From Amaurobius ferox (lineage: Eukaryota > Arthropoda > Arachnida > Araneae > Amaurobiidae), in NCBI GenBank assembly GCA_951213105.1, contig OX578136.1, positions 152,540,678 to 152,604,677 of the forward strand: a DNA stretch of 64,000 bases. The letters run 5' to 3'. Numbering within the stretch: the first letter of the stretch is position 1; each line of letters starts with the position of its first letter. Under the pieces are notes generated by a model, which was given only the letters and a program-made list of their open reading frames with translations, was not told where the DNA came from and searched no databases. The position numbers were made by a program, and so were the translations under genes. Of the stretch, positions 20,755 through 32,966 are shown in pieces.

Positions 20755-21447
20755 AACTGTCATAAAATATGATGCATAAATATTAAATCATTTTTAAATG
20801 CAGCAAAAAATAGTTTGATCGAAAATTTTACTCTGTAGTTTGAAAAACTGATCATCAACATTGTATAAAACGTAAAGAAAAAGAAATAAAAATGTGCACA
20901 AAAAATATTGTGCCCTTTGCAAAAAACAAAAAAAATCAACTTACAAGAAAAGCTTTCAACAGGAACTTTAAATATTTATATGGAAATTAAAGGAAAAAAC
21001 TACTACTTGAATAAATAAATTAGAACATTACGGAAAAAAAAATATATTCGCTAAATCCCAATAGCAGCATTGAAAAAAATAATAGAAAGCCGTTCTTTTT
21101 ACACTGCACAAATTGCCGTTAAGTACTTCATAAATTCTTCTCGAACAGAACAAATTGTGCGCAGCTCCACGTTAAAAAATTTCTACACCAATGAAAGAGA
21201 AAAAACTTATCCTAGACTGAGAACCACATTTCACAATGAACGAAAGTTAGGAATAGCAATGTAATTAGGAATTTTAGTCAATTAGGCAAAATATGCAAAA
21301 GGGCCTCCAAAAATTTCCGTTTGGGGTAAAGTAAAATTTGTTGAACAAAATTGGATTTTTGCCCCCAAAGAAGAACTTTGCAAAATTTTCAAACTTTGAG
21401 AAACATTTTTATTTACATTCAACAAGTTATTGATATTTTGTGTGAAA
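20755..21447. other. AT-rich stretch without a supported gene
   Basis: Only short frames without coding character are present. Confidence 0.45.
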
Positions 21448-21505
21448 AACCCAGACCACACGACTGACCCGAAGGCTTACAGAAGCTATTTGTGTGGCCG
21501 GAGAT
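21448..21505. repeat. Isolated SINE-tail-type hairpin unit, covarying stem
   Basis: AACCCAGACCACACGACT ... AGAAGCTATTTGTGTGGCCGG. The arms CCACAC and GTGTGG differ on both sides from the 17 kb units yet still pair. Confidence 0.55.
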
Positions 21506-21737
21506 ATTTTGTGTAAAATAATTTTCGCATTTATCATAAAGATCAGTTTAATTAGTCCTAATAACATAATACGTGTAATTGTAATAATAGCAATAAAATA
21601 CTTTTATTTATTTTTCAATAAAAATTGTGCTGTTTTTAAGAATTGTAAATATCCCAATTCGCAGTGGGCTCCCTATGTTTCCTGGATCCTTAATTGTTGT
21701 TTAATACTAGTTAAGCCACTGATTCCTGAGCAAAAAT

Positions 21738-21850
21738 AAGAAGTCTGAAAACTTCTCCAACGTACAGGTTGCACTGACAATTCCTATAACTGTAGCAACT
21801 GGAGGAGTTTCAGCAGACTCAGCCAGATCAAAACATTTTTTCTGTCACCA
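21738..21850 (+). pseudogene. hAT transposase C-terminal (dimerisation) fragment
   Basis: One frame reads SENFSNVQVALTIPITVATGG and, after a shift, the sequence continues WRSFSRLSQIKTFF. This matches the hAT dimerisation region (N-V-x-x-A-L-x-I-x-x-x-x-P-V-T-V-A-x-x-E-R-S-F-S-x-L-K-x-I-K). It is frameshifted, short and dead. Confidence 0.7.
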
Positions 21851-21856
21851 ACTCTA

Positions 21857-22232
21857 CTATGATTAATGAAACTTGAGTAGTTAAGACCTTTAAGATTTAA
21901 AAAACGAGTGCATTCTATGCCGGACTAAGGACGGACTTACCTGCCCGATATTGCTAAAAATCAAAAGAATTAAAATGTATCAAAAAAGACAGCGACATAC
22001 TAAATTTCATATTACTATGATTAATAAAACTTGATTAGTTAAGGCCTTTAAGATTTGAAAAACGAGTGCATTCTATGGCGGACCCAGGACAAACTAGCCC
22101 GATAAGGCTGAAAATCAGAAGAATTAGAATGTTCCACAAAAGTCAAATGTTTGATGCATGTTCTACAAATGGCATACCAAATATTGTGTTACTATGATTA
22201 ATGGAACTTGATTAGTGAGGGCCTTTGAATCA
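21857..22232. repeat. Three imperfect ~165 bp tandem units
   Basis: CTATGATTAATGAAACTTGA-type starts occur at 21857, 22015 and 22192. Each is followed by TTAAGACCTTTAAGATTT and ACGAGTGCATTCTATG (the third copy is cut short). They begin at the end of the hAT fragment, so they may be amplified hAT 3' sequence. Confidence 0.65.
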
Positions 22233-23011
22233 CACTGACAAACATATACCAGATCAAACTAAATAAAACATTGTAAAAATGGTTAGACCGAGACGGATAA
22301 ATCAAGGTGAGTAAATCAAGGTGGTTAGGCTACTGGGTGAACCAGGTGGGTTGGCCAATGGTGGGTTGGCCAAAGTCGCCATAGGCGTACTTATGCAATC
22401 AATGCCTCTAAGGAATGCTTCGGAAAATTGTTACTTTACTTTGAAGCATTTCCCTAAAGATCATATTGACAGCATTACAATCGACCTTTCCTGGAATAAT
22501 TGTATATTAATCTTTACAAAAAATTAAAAGATTTCTGAATAAATTTTTAAAATTTCATGTATCATACAAAATCTAATACGTATAATAACCCATGTACTAA
22601 TGCACTAAATTAATGTACTAAACTAAATTAATGTACCATATTAATGTACTAAGCAACTTAAGATTGTCTATAAGGAAAACAACTTTGTGCAAAGAATAAA
22701 GAAAACTTGAGCAACATTTAAATACGTTGCTCATGTTTTCCTTATCCTTTGCACAAAGTAGAAGAATAAGGAATGGGCAGGGGGATAAGGCGATTAAGAA
22801 GTAGGGAAAGATTCTTCGGCATGTTAAGCCTATGCATGTCCAGTTCTGTCATATGGTATTCCGTTTTTACTGGTGTGTCTGTTATCTTTTATCACAAAGA
22901 AGCTCATTTTGCCACTGAAACCGATTAATAACCATAACTTCCTGCTGTTTACAAACGAGTCTTTTGAACAGCAAATAATATCTCTAATATATTTGGGCAT
23001 TTTTATATCTG
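22233..23011. other. Non-coding, with a long hairpin
   Basis: Short ATTAATGTACTAA repeats lie at 22570-22660. Arms 22682-22715 and 22726-22759 are 34 bases each with three mismatches and a 10-base loop. They begin ACTTTGTGCAAAG and end GAGCAAC at the loop. No gene is seen. Confidence 0.6.
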
Positions 23012-23403
23012 ACTAGCAGCATACCCGTTCTTCGTACGGAGTATAAAATATAAAGAAACTTATAATTCAGATTCATATGCAAATTATGTTAAAATATTAA
23101 ATTTATTGCTCCTAAAGAGAAGTCTATGAATATCTGTTCTCATCATGCAAAATTATCGTCACGGGCAGTTCTGCAGAATAAAACATCCTGGCCCCTTTCG
23201 AAAGCAAATTTACAAAAAAAAAGGAATTGAATCAATATATGCAAAATGAAAGCATTAAAATTGTATAGGACCCGTACTACTTATATACGCGAATATTAGA
23301 AGATATAACCTGTATTAGTAGATTACATGTATAAATTGAAAATATCAATAAACCCGTAATTGATTCCAATATATGCCAGAATGAAAGCACTAAAATTATA
23401 TGG

Positions 23404-23458
<55 letters not shown>

Positions 23459-25497
23459 CGCAGAATAGAAAATATGCCTGTATGTTAGTAGAAGATTACC
23501 CTTATTACAATATGAGTCTAAAAAATCTTTGCCGAAATAAAACAGATGACATTATAAATTGAAATTTCAATTATCACCGTAATCTTTATACCAGAAGGTC
23601 GTAATTGATTCCAATATATGCCAATATATATCAAAATATATGCCTATATACCTGTACTACTTATATTCTCGTAGATTAGAAGATAACACGTGCATTTATA
23701 GAAGATTACTCGCACAACGTACAATATGTGAGTTTCAACAATTTTTGTCATAATAAAACAATGGTATAATAATTTGAAAATATCAATAATCCCTGAATCA
23801 ATAATCCCCGAAAATATCAATAATAATGTGTAACCTGAAGACCGTAATCGATATTTTCCAGTCAAAAATGCAATGCCAATGAAATTTATTTTATATACAT
23901 ATCTTTATTATTCAAATCGGAAAAGATTTAATTAAAATCGTATGCCACATAACACATTGGATTTACATCCATTGCTAAACGACATATCAGGTGCTTCAAA
24001 TAAATTGAAGGAAATCGTATCGTCTGAATAATGCTATCTCCATGAAAGGTTTGGCGACATTTTCTTCAATTTAGCGATAACTTAAAAAATCGCCAAATTT
24101 ATCGCCAAGTGGGACTGTAGAACTGATAGTCCCATTTTGCGACAAATTGACGAAACATCATCATAATATTATCCCCTAACAAAACACAATTAATTTCATT
24201 TATTAAGCGCAATTTTATCAATTTCATGACATTTTTATAAATTCACAAACATTTTTATCAGCTTGGTGATATTTTAAAAATTCGATAAATGTGTTACTAA
24301 GTAGGATGGACAGACTGACCCACAAATGCTACCGAAACATCATTTCAGTACTGTCTTCTAAAAAAACGAATTTAATTTCATTGATTTGCGTCGTTTTTAG
24401 CAATTTGGCGATATTTCCGTCAATTTGGCAAAGTTTAAGAAAAGTTGCCAAGTTAGCGATATTCCGCCAAATTCGTAGCTCTGAAATTGCAGATCTGAAG
24501 AATAAAACATCCTGATCCCGTTTGTATATACTAAATGCAAACACTAAAATTGCATTAGAAGGTATACCCTTTCTACTCTTTTTCTGTTTCAACAATCGGA
24601 TAAATGAGTTTATTAGTAAACACAATATGAGTATATTAGCTAAACACAATATAAAAGCTTAAAAACTCTTTGTCAAATGAAAGTGATGTACGCAGTCCGT
24701 AATTAATATAATTAAAAGAAAAATCAAACCGTTCATTTACAAAATATATTTATACATATATTTATTTATTATTTAAATAGAAAAAATAATAACAAATATT
24801 AAGAAACACATTTAATTTAATTGCGTTGCTGAGCAACATAATATAATAAAGAATCTTCCTCATAAACTGCGAAATTAAATAACCATTTTGATCTCTTCCC
24901 CATAAAATGCAAAAATAATAACCATTTTGATTTCTTTATACTTTCCATTGTTTAGTAAATGCTTGACCATGGAGTTAAATTTTCCATTAAAATTCATATT
25001 TCAAACAATTCATGCTTTCAGATAGTGACTAATTAATGCAAAAATCGTGCACTAAGCTCAGAAATGAAATTTTAATTCACGTTGACGTTTTAAACAAACG
25101 ATTTTCATCCTTTCCGTTTGGATAAACCACGGAGTTAGAGAGTAGATCTCCCAGGATAAAGTTCCGTTTTTCATTAATATCTCGACAACCCCTGGTATTA
25201 GAAACTCGAAACTTGGGCAAAATTTATGGGGGGCTATTTTAAGGCTACTCACAAAATTTCATTAAATTCGATTCAGCCGTTCTCTCGTGATGATGAGACA
25301 AACGAAATATTCGTTTTTCACTAATATCTCGAGAACCACTGGTTATGGAAACTCCAAGCATGGACTAAATTTTAAGTGGGGCTATTTCTAGGCTACCCAC
25401 AAAATTTCATCAAATTCGGTTCAGCCGTTCTCCCGTGATGATGGGACAAACAGACAGACAGACAGACAGACAGGTTTTCAATTTTATTTATATAGAT
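23012..25497 (+). mobile_element. Long Helentron-like dispersed repeat
   Basis: It starts ACTAGCAGCATACCCGTTCT and ends with AAATTCGGTTCAGCCGTTCT, (ACAG)n and TTTATTTATATAGAT. This is a terminus pair commonly seen in arthropod Helentron/HINE-type repeats (recalled, not searched). Inside are a (TA)n tract at 23405-23456, several TTGGCGA / TCGCCAA inverted motifs near 24045-24480, and a duplicated segment (ATTAATATCTCGACAACC near 25160 and ACTAATATCTCGAGAACC near 25322). No protein is encoded. Confidence 0.5.
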
Positions 25498-26591
25498 TAT
25501 ATCCATATATTTGATCTTTATATTCGGTTATCTATAATATATTTGAACAGCAAATAATATCTCTTGAAATACGCAATCTCATTTAGTTTGAATTCAAACA
25601 CAGTTCCACTAAATAAACCAGTTAAATATGGGTGTAAATAAGTTTAATATTAAGCAAAGTCTGGGCTATGTCGGGTATTTCTGTTAACTTAAATCTTAAC
25701 AACCAATGAAAAATATGAATTAAGGTGATTCGGATAAATTTAATTCGAACTAACGACCTTCGGATAATCAGTGCCCAATGTTGTAACTCTGACGATGCAC
25801 ATAGTTACAAGTCATCGTGTCCTATACACTTTCACAATATGGACACGCTACAAAATTCAATTACCAAAGTGTTTTTTTAGCCAATCAATAAGCAATTCGT
25901 TTCTTTGAAGAAAAGAGCTTAACAGATATGTTTCAATTTTTTCATTAGTTCTAGGTCATCCATCTTACCGATGATAATGACCGCGACATAAGACATTCAT
26001 GTTCTTGTCACATCCCTTCATGGAAGATGATCGATACAGGAAGTTTAATGCCATGTGTTTAAAGGTTTCCCATGGTATCTATCGATATCGTATGATAAAC
26101 ATCTTATTCGGGGTCTTTAATGATATTGGATAATCGAATTTATTCAATCCTCAATCGAACTCGTGTGGATATGTCGCATGATATAGGACTTTACAGAATT
26201 CTGTAGAACATTCATAAAATTGACGAATGAAGGCTTATAGAAAAATAGATTTCCACTCATTGTTCTATTAAAACATCGTACCGACTCTTTAAGAAACGTT
26301 CAGTTCTATACAATTCTATAGTACTAGTGAGACCCGCGGGAATTCTGCCCTATAAGTAATAAACTAAAAAAAGGCAAGAATAATATTTCCTACTTTTGTT
26401 GGAAGAAGCTTGAACTATATTGATTGTTAAATCAAAGCTTAACTGTATTCCGGGTTCCGTTGATAAGCGAGTGCAAGGACGCGAGATACAGTTAAGTCTT
26501 GGTTAAACATGTTAACGAAATGAGCGTGACACGCTGAGTTGCGTGGTATCTCAAATAAAAATATGATAAGAAATAAAATAACATCAGGGTC
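25498..26591. other. Non-coding AT-rich stretch
   Basis: No gene or RNA that I can support. Confidence 0.45.
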
Positions 26592-26880
26592 TCACTTTCA
26601 GTATTTGAAGTCATACGCTACGTAAAGCTTCATGGTTACATCATAATTTCGCTGTACGGTCATTGCATTATGTAGGGAATGGCTGCCCATATCATGGCCT
26701 CACTTTCAGTATCTGATATCATACGCTACGCAAAGCTCCATGGTTACATCATAATTTCGCTGTGAAAGAAGTATTATCACTGCATTACGTAAGAAACAGG
26801 TCGCTCCCATCTCATGGCCTCACTTTCAGTATAAAATGTCATAGACTACGTAAAGCTCCATGGTTATATCATTAAAATTG
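26592..26880. repeat. Three tandem 108-120 bp units
   Basis: TCACTTTCAGTAT starts occur at 26592, 26700 and 26820. Each has TCATACGCTACGTAAAGCTT-type sequence, CATGGTTACATCATAATTTC and CTCATGGCC at the end; the last copy is partial. Confidence 0.85.
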
Positions 26881-26883
26881 AAT

Positions 26884-26985
26884 TGTTTATCCGTGATTGA
26901 AACACGTTCGGCAACATTTTGTAGCATAGTTATCCAGAGATGGATAGATAAACAGACAGATAAATCAAGGTGTTTATATTATTAA
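26884..26985 (+). repeat. Dispersed repeat shared with 39170-39275
   Basis: GTGATTGAAACACGTTCGGC, AACATTTTGTAGCA, GATAGATAAACAGACAGATA and GTGTTTATATTA recur with changes at 39.2 kb. Confidence 0.7.
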
Positions 26986-27015
26986 TCATGTATCTAATTT
27001 AATAAGTAAAGAAAA

Positions 27016-28085
27016 TCTGATGTGGGCAGCACGTGACTTCCCTACATAATGCAATAACTTTTTTTTACAACAACAAAATAATGGTGTACAAGATGTACAC
27101 TGTTTTTGGAATCGAATTAACATCATGTAAATTGACATTTGACAACTTATTAATCCAAACAGAATGATTTGTTCATAGTCACCTGCAAATTTCTCATCAA
27201 AATTTTATTTACATTTAATTAATATCCAGTGAAATAAATGACTAGATATAGATTCATTGACTTCAGAATACAAAAAATATTACAAAAATTATCTTCATTT
27301 GTGAATGGAACGAACTAGATCCACAAGTATAATGATAACATATTCGTTTTATAATATTGTACATAGAGAGTGAGCATATTGGATGATATGGATTACTTTT
27401 TAAGTTTTATATAATTTATATTAATAACGTATAATATCACGACAACGGTTAATGCTAATATTTTAACATTTATGCCATTTGCTTTCTAATGAAATTTTTT
27501 TTGTTCAGTTATCCTTATTGAAAGTTCTGCAGTTTTAATTTTTTTTTTCAAATATTCACACGAAAAATGGGGGTGGGGAATTTTCCCGAACATTCGATTG
27601 AGTTTTTAATCAATAGAGCTCTAATATTAACTGGATTTCAATAATTGTACTAAATTATTTTCAAAACGCTCAATTCGTTTGTGAGATCTTGCTTCTACAG
27701 ATCCTTGGACACACACGCACTAACATACAAACACACACACACTAAGATACAAACACACACACACTAAGATACAAACACACACACTAACATGCAAACACAC
27801 ACACTAACATACAAACACACTATCATACAAACACACACATTAACATACAAACACACTAGCATACAAACACACATACTAACATACAAACATACACACTAGC
27901 ATGCAAACCCGTACACTAACATACATACACATACACACAGTCATGAACTCAAAATCGCTCGAATCAAGTTCAGGGATGACTATAAAGTATTCTTCCGTCA
28001 AAAATTCGACTTTCGATTTCGTTACTTTTGATATTGTTACTTACCTTATACGAGTACATTATACTATGTATGTATGAAAAATAAA
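27016..28085 (+). mobile_element. Old Helentron-like element with expanded microsatellite
   Basis: The 5' end TCTGATGTGGGCAGCACGTG and degraded core (CGAACTAGATCCACAAG, CACGACAACGGTTAATGCTA, AACATTCGATTGAG) match subfamily II. The CA stretch has grown into (ACAAACACACACACTAACAT)-type repeats at about 27705-27950. A decayed 3' hairpin is near 28048-28075. Confidence 0.6.
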
Positions 28086-29046
28086 TAGCTACAACTTATC
28101 TCCTATACAGTTATAGTTTCATCATGTACAAATGTGTACATATGTATAGTTTCATGTACATATGTGCATAAAAATACTGTTGAATATTGAAATATCTGAC
28201 TCAAAATAAGAACATATCAACGTCTCAGTTTCTCAATGGAGACATTGAAAGGATTTCATACATATAGGTTCTATAGAAATTCTGTAGAGATCTCTTTCAA
28301 ATGTTCAGAGACTTCTGTAGAAACCCATAAAAGCGCGTATAGAAACTGTTACCGATATCTTTACAATAATTTTTAAAGTTTCAATAGAAAAAGAGGTCAT
28401 AATCCTATAGATTTCTATACCGTTTTTTTTTCAGTAGATATTGCATAGAGTTTTATAGAATTTTTTTTTATTTATATGGACGAGAATTATTACTAATACA
28501 TTCAGGACTGTCCAGTTAAAATTATTAGACATAGTTTATAATTCTAAAATAAATCCATACCTGAAATATTTGGTACTCGACTTTTTCATACATTTATATT
28601 TCACAAAGTACATATATAGTTCATACATTTATAGTTCCACATATCATAATTCTTATAAAAATGAAAAACAAAAGACATATTTTGATCAGATCTCGTACCT
28701 TGTTATTCATTTAAAATATTTCATAAAAAATCTTTAAGAGTTTCATTTTTAAGTTGGCAACAGCTTAGCGACGCCAATGTACAGGGCACATTTAGCTTAT
28801 ATATGCTAATGTACACTATTTTGAAACCATTAAACATCTACACAGTACTTCAAATTATCAATCCCTCTAAATACCGTTTGCAACTTTCATTATTTCGGAA
28901 ATTATCACTCCTGTTTATAGGAAAAATCTCTATGAACATCTTAAAATTCGAATCATTCGAGCTCTAATCGCAAGAATGACCACAAATTCAGTCTAGTTCT
29001 AGTTTTATACATAATTTAGCTACACATGAAATTTCATAGCTGCATA
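28086..29046. other. Non-coding AT-rich stretch
   Basis: No supported gene. AGAAATTCTGTAGAGATCTC-like fragments around 28270-28470 are mutually similar but short. Confidence 0.4.
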
Positions 29047-30308
29047 AGTCTCCGGTCTGACACATATATGGCAACACTGTTGACAGACCCATATGATTTC
29101 TGGATAGTACCAACCTTCAAACGACACGTGTCAAAATTTCATGACATTCTGACAATTAGTTTATAGGTTACAGTGGTTTTAGTGACCCCAGTTTTGTAAT
29201 TTTCAAAACAATGGATAAAAAAGAATTTCGTGTGTTGATTAAACATTGTTTTTTGATGGGGAAAAATACTGTTGAAGCCAAACGGTGGCTTAATAAGCGT
29301 TATGGAGACTCTGCACCAGGGAAATCAACTATTATTGACTGGTATGCTGAATTTGAACGTGGTCGTACAAACACCGATGATGCTGAACGTTCTGGTCGCC
29401 CAAGGTCGGCAGTTGTTCCGGAAAACATAAAAAAAGTCCACAAAATAGTTTTGAAAGACGGTAAAGTGAAGTTGCGTGAGATAGCTGACACCTTAAAGTT
29501 ATCAGAAGATAGTGTGTTTACAATTTTACATGAAAATTTGAGCATGCTTAAGTTGCTTTCGAAGTGGGTGCCGCGTTTGCTCACACCGGACCAAAAACAA
29601 CACCGCGTCGGCGATTCAGAGCGCTGTTTGGAGCTCTTCAAGTCAGATAAGAAGGATTTCTTGCGTCGGTATGTGACAATGTATGAAACATGGATCCATT
29701 ACTTCACACCTGAATCAAAAAGATCATCAGCTGAGTGGACAGCAGCTGGTAAAAGTCATCCAAAGCGACCCAAAACCCAAAAGTCAGCTGGCAAAGTTAT
29801 GGCATCCGTATTTTGGGATGCGCATGGTATTTTGCTCATCGACCATCTTGATAAAGGTAAAACTATCAATAGCGAATATTACATGGCATTATTGGATCGA
29901 TTGAGTGTAGAAATCAAGAAAAAACGGCCTCACATGCAAAAGAAAAAAGTGCTGTTCCACCAAGACAATGCCCCGTGTGACAAGTCGATGGAAACGATGG
30001 TTAAATTATATGAATTACGCTTCGAATTGCTTCCTCACCCACCGTACTCTCCATATCTGGCCCCCCAGCGACTACTGGCTTTCTGCAGATATCAAAAAGA
30101 TGCTCCAGGGAAAGAAATTTGGCTCAAATGAAGAAGTGATTGCCGAAACTGAGGCCTATTTTGAGAGCAAAGACAAATCGTTCTACAAAAAAGGTATAGA
30201 AAAGTTAGAGGAGCGTTGGAATGAATGTATCACTCTTGAAGGAGAGTATGTTGATGAATAAAGTCGAATTTCTAAAAAAAAATGTTTTTCGTAGTTAGAC
30301 CGGAGACT
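29047..30308 (+). mobile_element. mariner element, inactivated
   Basis: The inverted ends read AGTCTCCGGTCT on both sides (29047 onward; inverse complement ending 30308). The left flank is TA (29045-29046) and the right has CA where TA is expected. At 1262 bp it is the normal mariner size. Confidence 0.88.
29211..30261 (+). pseudogene. mariner transposase pseudogene (DD34D family)
   Basis: From 29211 the frame encodes the N-terminal HTH domains (MDKKEFRVLIKHCFLMGKN; WYAEFERGRTNTDDAERSGR; VPRLLTPDQK) and the start of the catalytic domain. The first catalytic Asp is replaced by Tyr (TMYETWIH), and the second is intact in HQDNAPC. A one-base excess in a C-run near 30061-30066 shifts the frame. 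The third Asp (DYWLSADIKK) and the C-terminus to VDE at 30261 lie in the +1 frame, and SPDL has become SPYL. The N-terminal frame runs 306 residues to 30131. The copy cannot be catalytic. Confidence 0.9.
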
Positions 30309-31238
30309 CATTGAGTGGGCCTTGTATTCGTATTTTCTTCATGTTCACACACACACGCATACACGCGCATATTTTCAAAAGTGTTCGAAATGGGGTACAT
30401 GAGGTTTTTAAAACATGTTTATTCCTCAAAGTCTCGAATTAAAAAATTTCGGCATAACAATATTTTTTCAATATAATAGCAGAAGCTGGTGTAAAAAGAA
30501 AATGATTGATTTGAAATCCTTCCAAAAAACCATCAATGACCATCAATATTTTGAGGAAAATCTGTAGATTTTATTTTAATAACCGTGCCGTTATAAATTT
30601 TATCTGAAACTGTCATACAGGCCACGTAATTATGAAATATTGCATTATTTCCCGCACAATGTAATTTATTTGTATGGCAGGAAAATAATTTTATGGTGCA
30701 CTTTTCATCATAGATGACATCGTAAGTTATTCGATACAAGCGATCGCTCATGATTGTCGTCTTTCTTAAAATAAATTGCGGAGATAGGGAAATAAATGAG
30801 ATTCGCCAGTTAATCTCAGAAAAAATGTCTTCTGCGTTTTTCACGAGAAAAATATAAATCAAAAATTGAAGTTTTGACTGCAGTATATTAAGCCAGTGGT
30901 GCGCGAGTATATTCGGTAGCGACCCCAGTTGTAGTCGCAAAGATGTATATCAAGGGATCGCAGAATTCTTTTTATTGAAGACAATATATGAACTGGAGTG
31001 TTCGACTTTAAATTCGAATTTAAATAATTCGAATTTAAATACCGGAATCCATTTTTCTTTTTCCTTTTCACAAAAAAAAATTTGAAAAATCGATATCGTG
31101 GATCCAAAGGATTATAACTATAGCGTGTCACCCTTCACTTTAAAGGGCTTGAACAAATTCTATGATTGACACCATACTTAACAATATCCCCCCCCCCCTT
31201 TCTCAAGTGAAGGCTAATGGCGTCACAAACAAAAAAAA
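30309..31238. other. Mostly non-coding flank
   Basis: A short run of CACACGCATACACGCGCA lies near 30347 and a polyC run near 31188-31198. The only coding candidate is 30533-30751 (-). Confidence 0.4.
30533..30751 (-). CDS. Unrecognised ORF, possible small protein or exon
   Basis: From the Met at 30751 the frame gives 72 residues: MSDRLYRITYDVIYDEKCTI, four cysteines (EKC, FSC, LHC, VAC) and DFPQNIDGH at the end. The open frame extends upstream to 30940 but the extra part looks less protein-like. I do not recognise the family; composition is the only support. Confidence 0.2.
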   Translation of the reverse strand: MSDRLYRITYDVIYDEKCTIKLFSCHTNKLHCAGNNAIFHNYVACMTVSDKIYNGTVIKIKSTDFPQNIDGH

Positions 31239-32057
31239 TCTGATGTGGTCAGCACATGACTTTCCTTATATAATTCAATGAATTTACTACTTTTAAGGTT
31301 AAAAAAAAATTTTATTCTTACAATCGATACTTATATTCTTTCCAAGATATTGAATTTTCTTCAATGAGTCGTCATTTTCATTGATTTAGCGTCGTTTTTA
31401 TCCATTTGGCGATATTTTCGTTAATTTGGCAACATTTAAAAATGTCGCCAAGTTGGCGACATTCCTCAAAATTCGACGCCAAAATCTCGCCAAGCGTTAT
31501 GGATGGAGAAATAAATTATTCTTACAACGGGTAAATGACTATTGACGTTCAAATACAAAAGTATTACTCAAAGTATCTTTTCTCGTGAATAGAACGAGCT
31601 AGATCCACGAGAATGATGTCACCCAATTTATCGCATGATATTACATATGAAAGAAAAGTTAACATGTTTCTCAACAGTTAATATTTCTTTTTAATTTACG
31701 GGATTATTTTATAAATTTACTTGAAAAATGTACAATATCTCGAGAACGGTTCATGCTAGCGTTCTAAAGTTTATGTCAATCGTTTTCTAAGGAAAAATTA
31801 CATAAGCGAGGTCTATTTGCGTAACTTTATTAAAGGTTTTGATTTTTTGATAAATTTTTCAAAATTTCACTCGAAAATTTAGGGGGAGGGGGAGTGTGAA
31901 TATTCGATTGTGTTTAAAAACAATAGGCTTCCAGTATTGTATTCACGGATTATAATTTTTGTACTAAATTTCATTCGAATCGTTCCATTTGTTCGTGAGA
32001 TATCATTTCCGCAGACTCACTGACACACACACACACACACACGCACACACACACTCA

Positions 32058-32088
<31 letters not shown>

Positions 32089-32103
32089 GCACACACACAC
32101 TCA

Positions 32104-32139
<36 letters not shown>

Positions 32140-32167
32140 GACACTCTCTCTCTCACACACACACAGG
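31239..32167 (+). mobile_element. Helentron-like element, subfamily II, 3' end replaced
   Basis: The 5' end TCTGATGTGGTCAGCACATG is followed by ACTTTCCTTATATAAT and the subfamily II core (GTCGCCAAGTTGGCGAC palindrome, CGAGCTAGATCCACGAGAAT, CAATATCTCGAGAACGGTTC). It ends at a (CA)n(CT)n microsatellite, 32021-32167, beyond which the usual 3' terminus is absent. Confidence 0.7.
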
Positions 32168-32350
32168 TTGGTTTTTGGTGGAAAACGAGGACGCTGCAGA
32201 GAACCCACCAAACTGAGGACCTAACGAATTAATGATTTTTCTGATTTAATTTTCACATTTTAGGCATCCTGAGAAGTTAATGACATATGTAACAAAAATT
32301 TTTTAAAAATAGTTTTTATTTCAAGTATGTATTTTTGCAAGGTAAATGAG

Positions 32351-32498
32351 GACCATGTTTATACACCGTTAGAATGCGAACCATGTATATACACCGTCAG
32401 AATGGGGACAATGCATATACACCGTTAGAATGTGGACAATGCATATACACCGTTAGAATGAGGCCCATACGTATACACCGTTAGAATGAGGGCAATGC
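32351..32498. repeat. 28 bp tandem repeat, about 5.3 copies
   Basis: Units of GACAATGCATATACACCGTT plus AGAATGNG start at 32351, 32379, 32407, 32435 and 32463. Confidence 0.92.
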
Positions 32499-32883
32499 TT
32501 GGCATTAGATATATAGATTTTTACCGAGGGTAAACGTACGTATATCAATAACTAAAAAAACCGAGGGTACGTATATCTATTAACTAAGGATCGTGAATAC
32601 ACATTTTTACTGATGACACTGTATTTAAAACTGATAACTGTGCAATATTTACATATGTATGCTAGATGTGCTGCAACTTCTTTCATTCGAAATCAGTTGA
32701 AAAGTGAACTAAAATTACCTAAAAAAAAGATGCGTTCGTAGTTAGAAGAGAAGACACATAAAAAATTATGCATTCTGTAACACATGCCCTCACACATAAC
32801 CAAATGAATGCAAAATTGAGGAAAAAAGATTAAGCATATAAAAGCGCATTATACACGAAACTCACTTGTAAGGGGCGCCCTCC
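32499..32883. other. Non-coding flank
   Basis: Two short CGAGGGTA-CGTATATC copies occur near 32526 and 32562. No gene is seen. Confidence 0.4.
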
Positions 32884-32913
32884 AAAATAAGAATGGCTCT
32901 CCCATTGCAGATA

Positions 32914-32966
32914 CCAACATCCATGGACCGGTTTCGCGTTTATTATGGACTCGTCAGCATGGAAGA
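32914..32966 (-). ncRNA. Hammerhead ribozyme motif
   Basis: On the minus strand: stem I arm UUCCAUG, core CUGACGA (32957-32951), stem II region closed by G-C and U-G, core GAAA (32935-32932), stem III/loop ACCGGU, cleavage triplet GUC ending at 32926, then stem I arm CAUGGAU. All invariant core positions are present and stem I pairs over six bases. Stem II is weak (GUCC against ACGC). Stem III is two pairs with the self-complementary ACCGGU, as in minimal hammerheads that work as dimers. This is a pattern match, not a tested activity. Confidence 0.65.

Noticed and set aside
31989..32216. His/Thr/Ser/Leu-rich frame
   Set aside because: Translation of a (CA)n(CT)n microsatellite inside a Helentron-like element.
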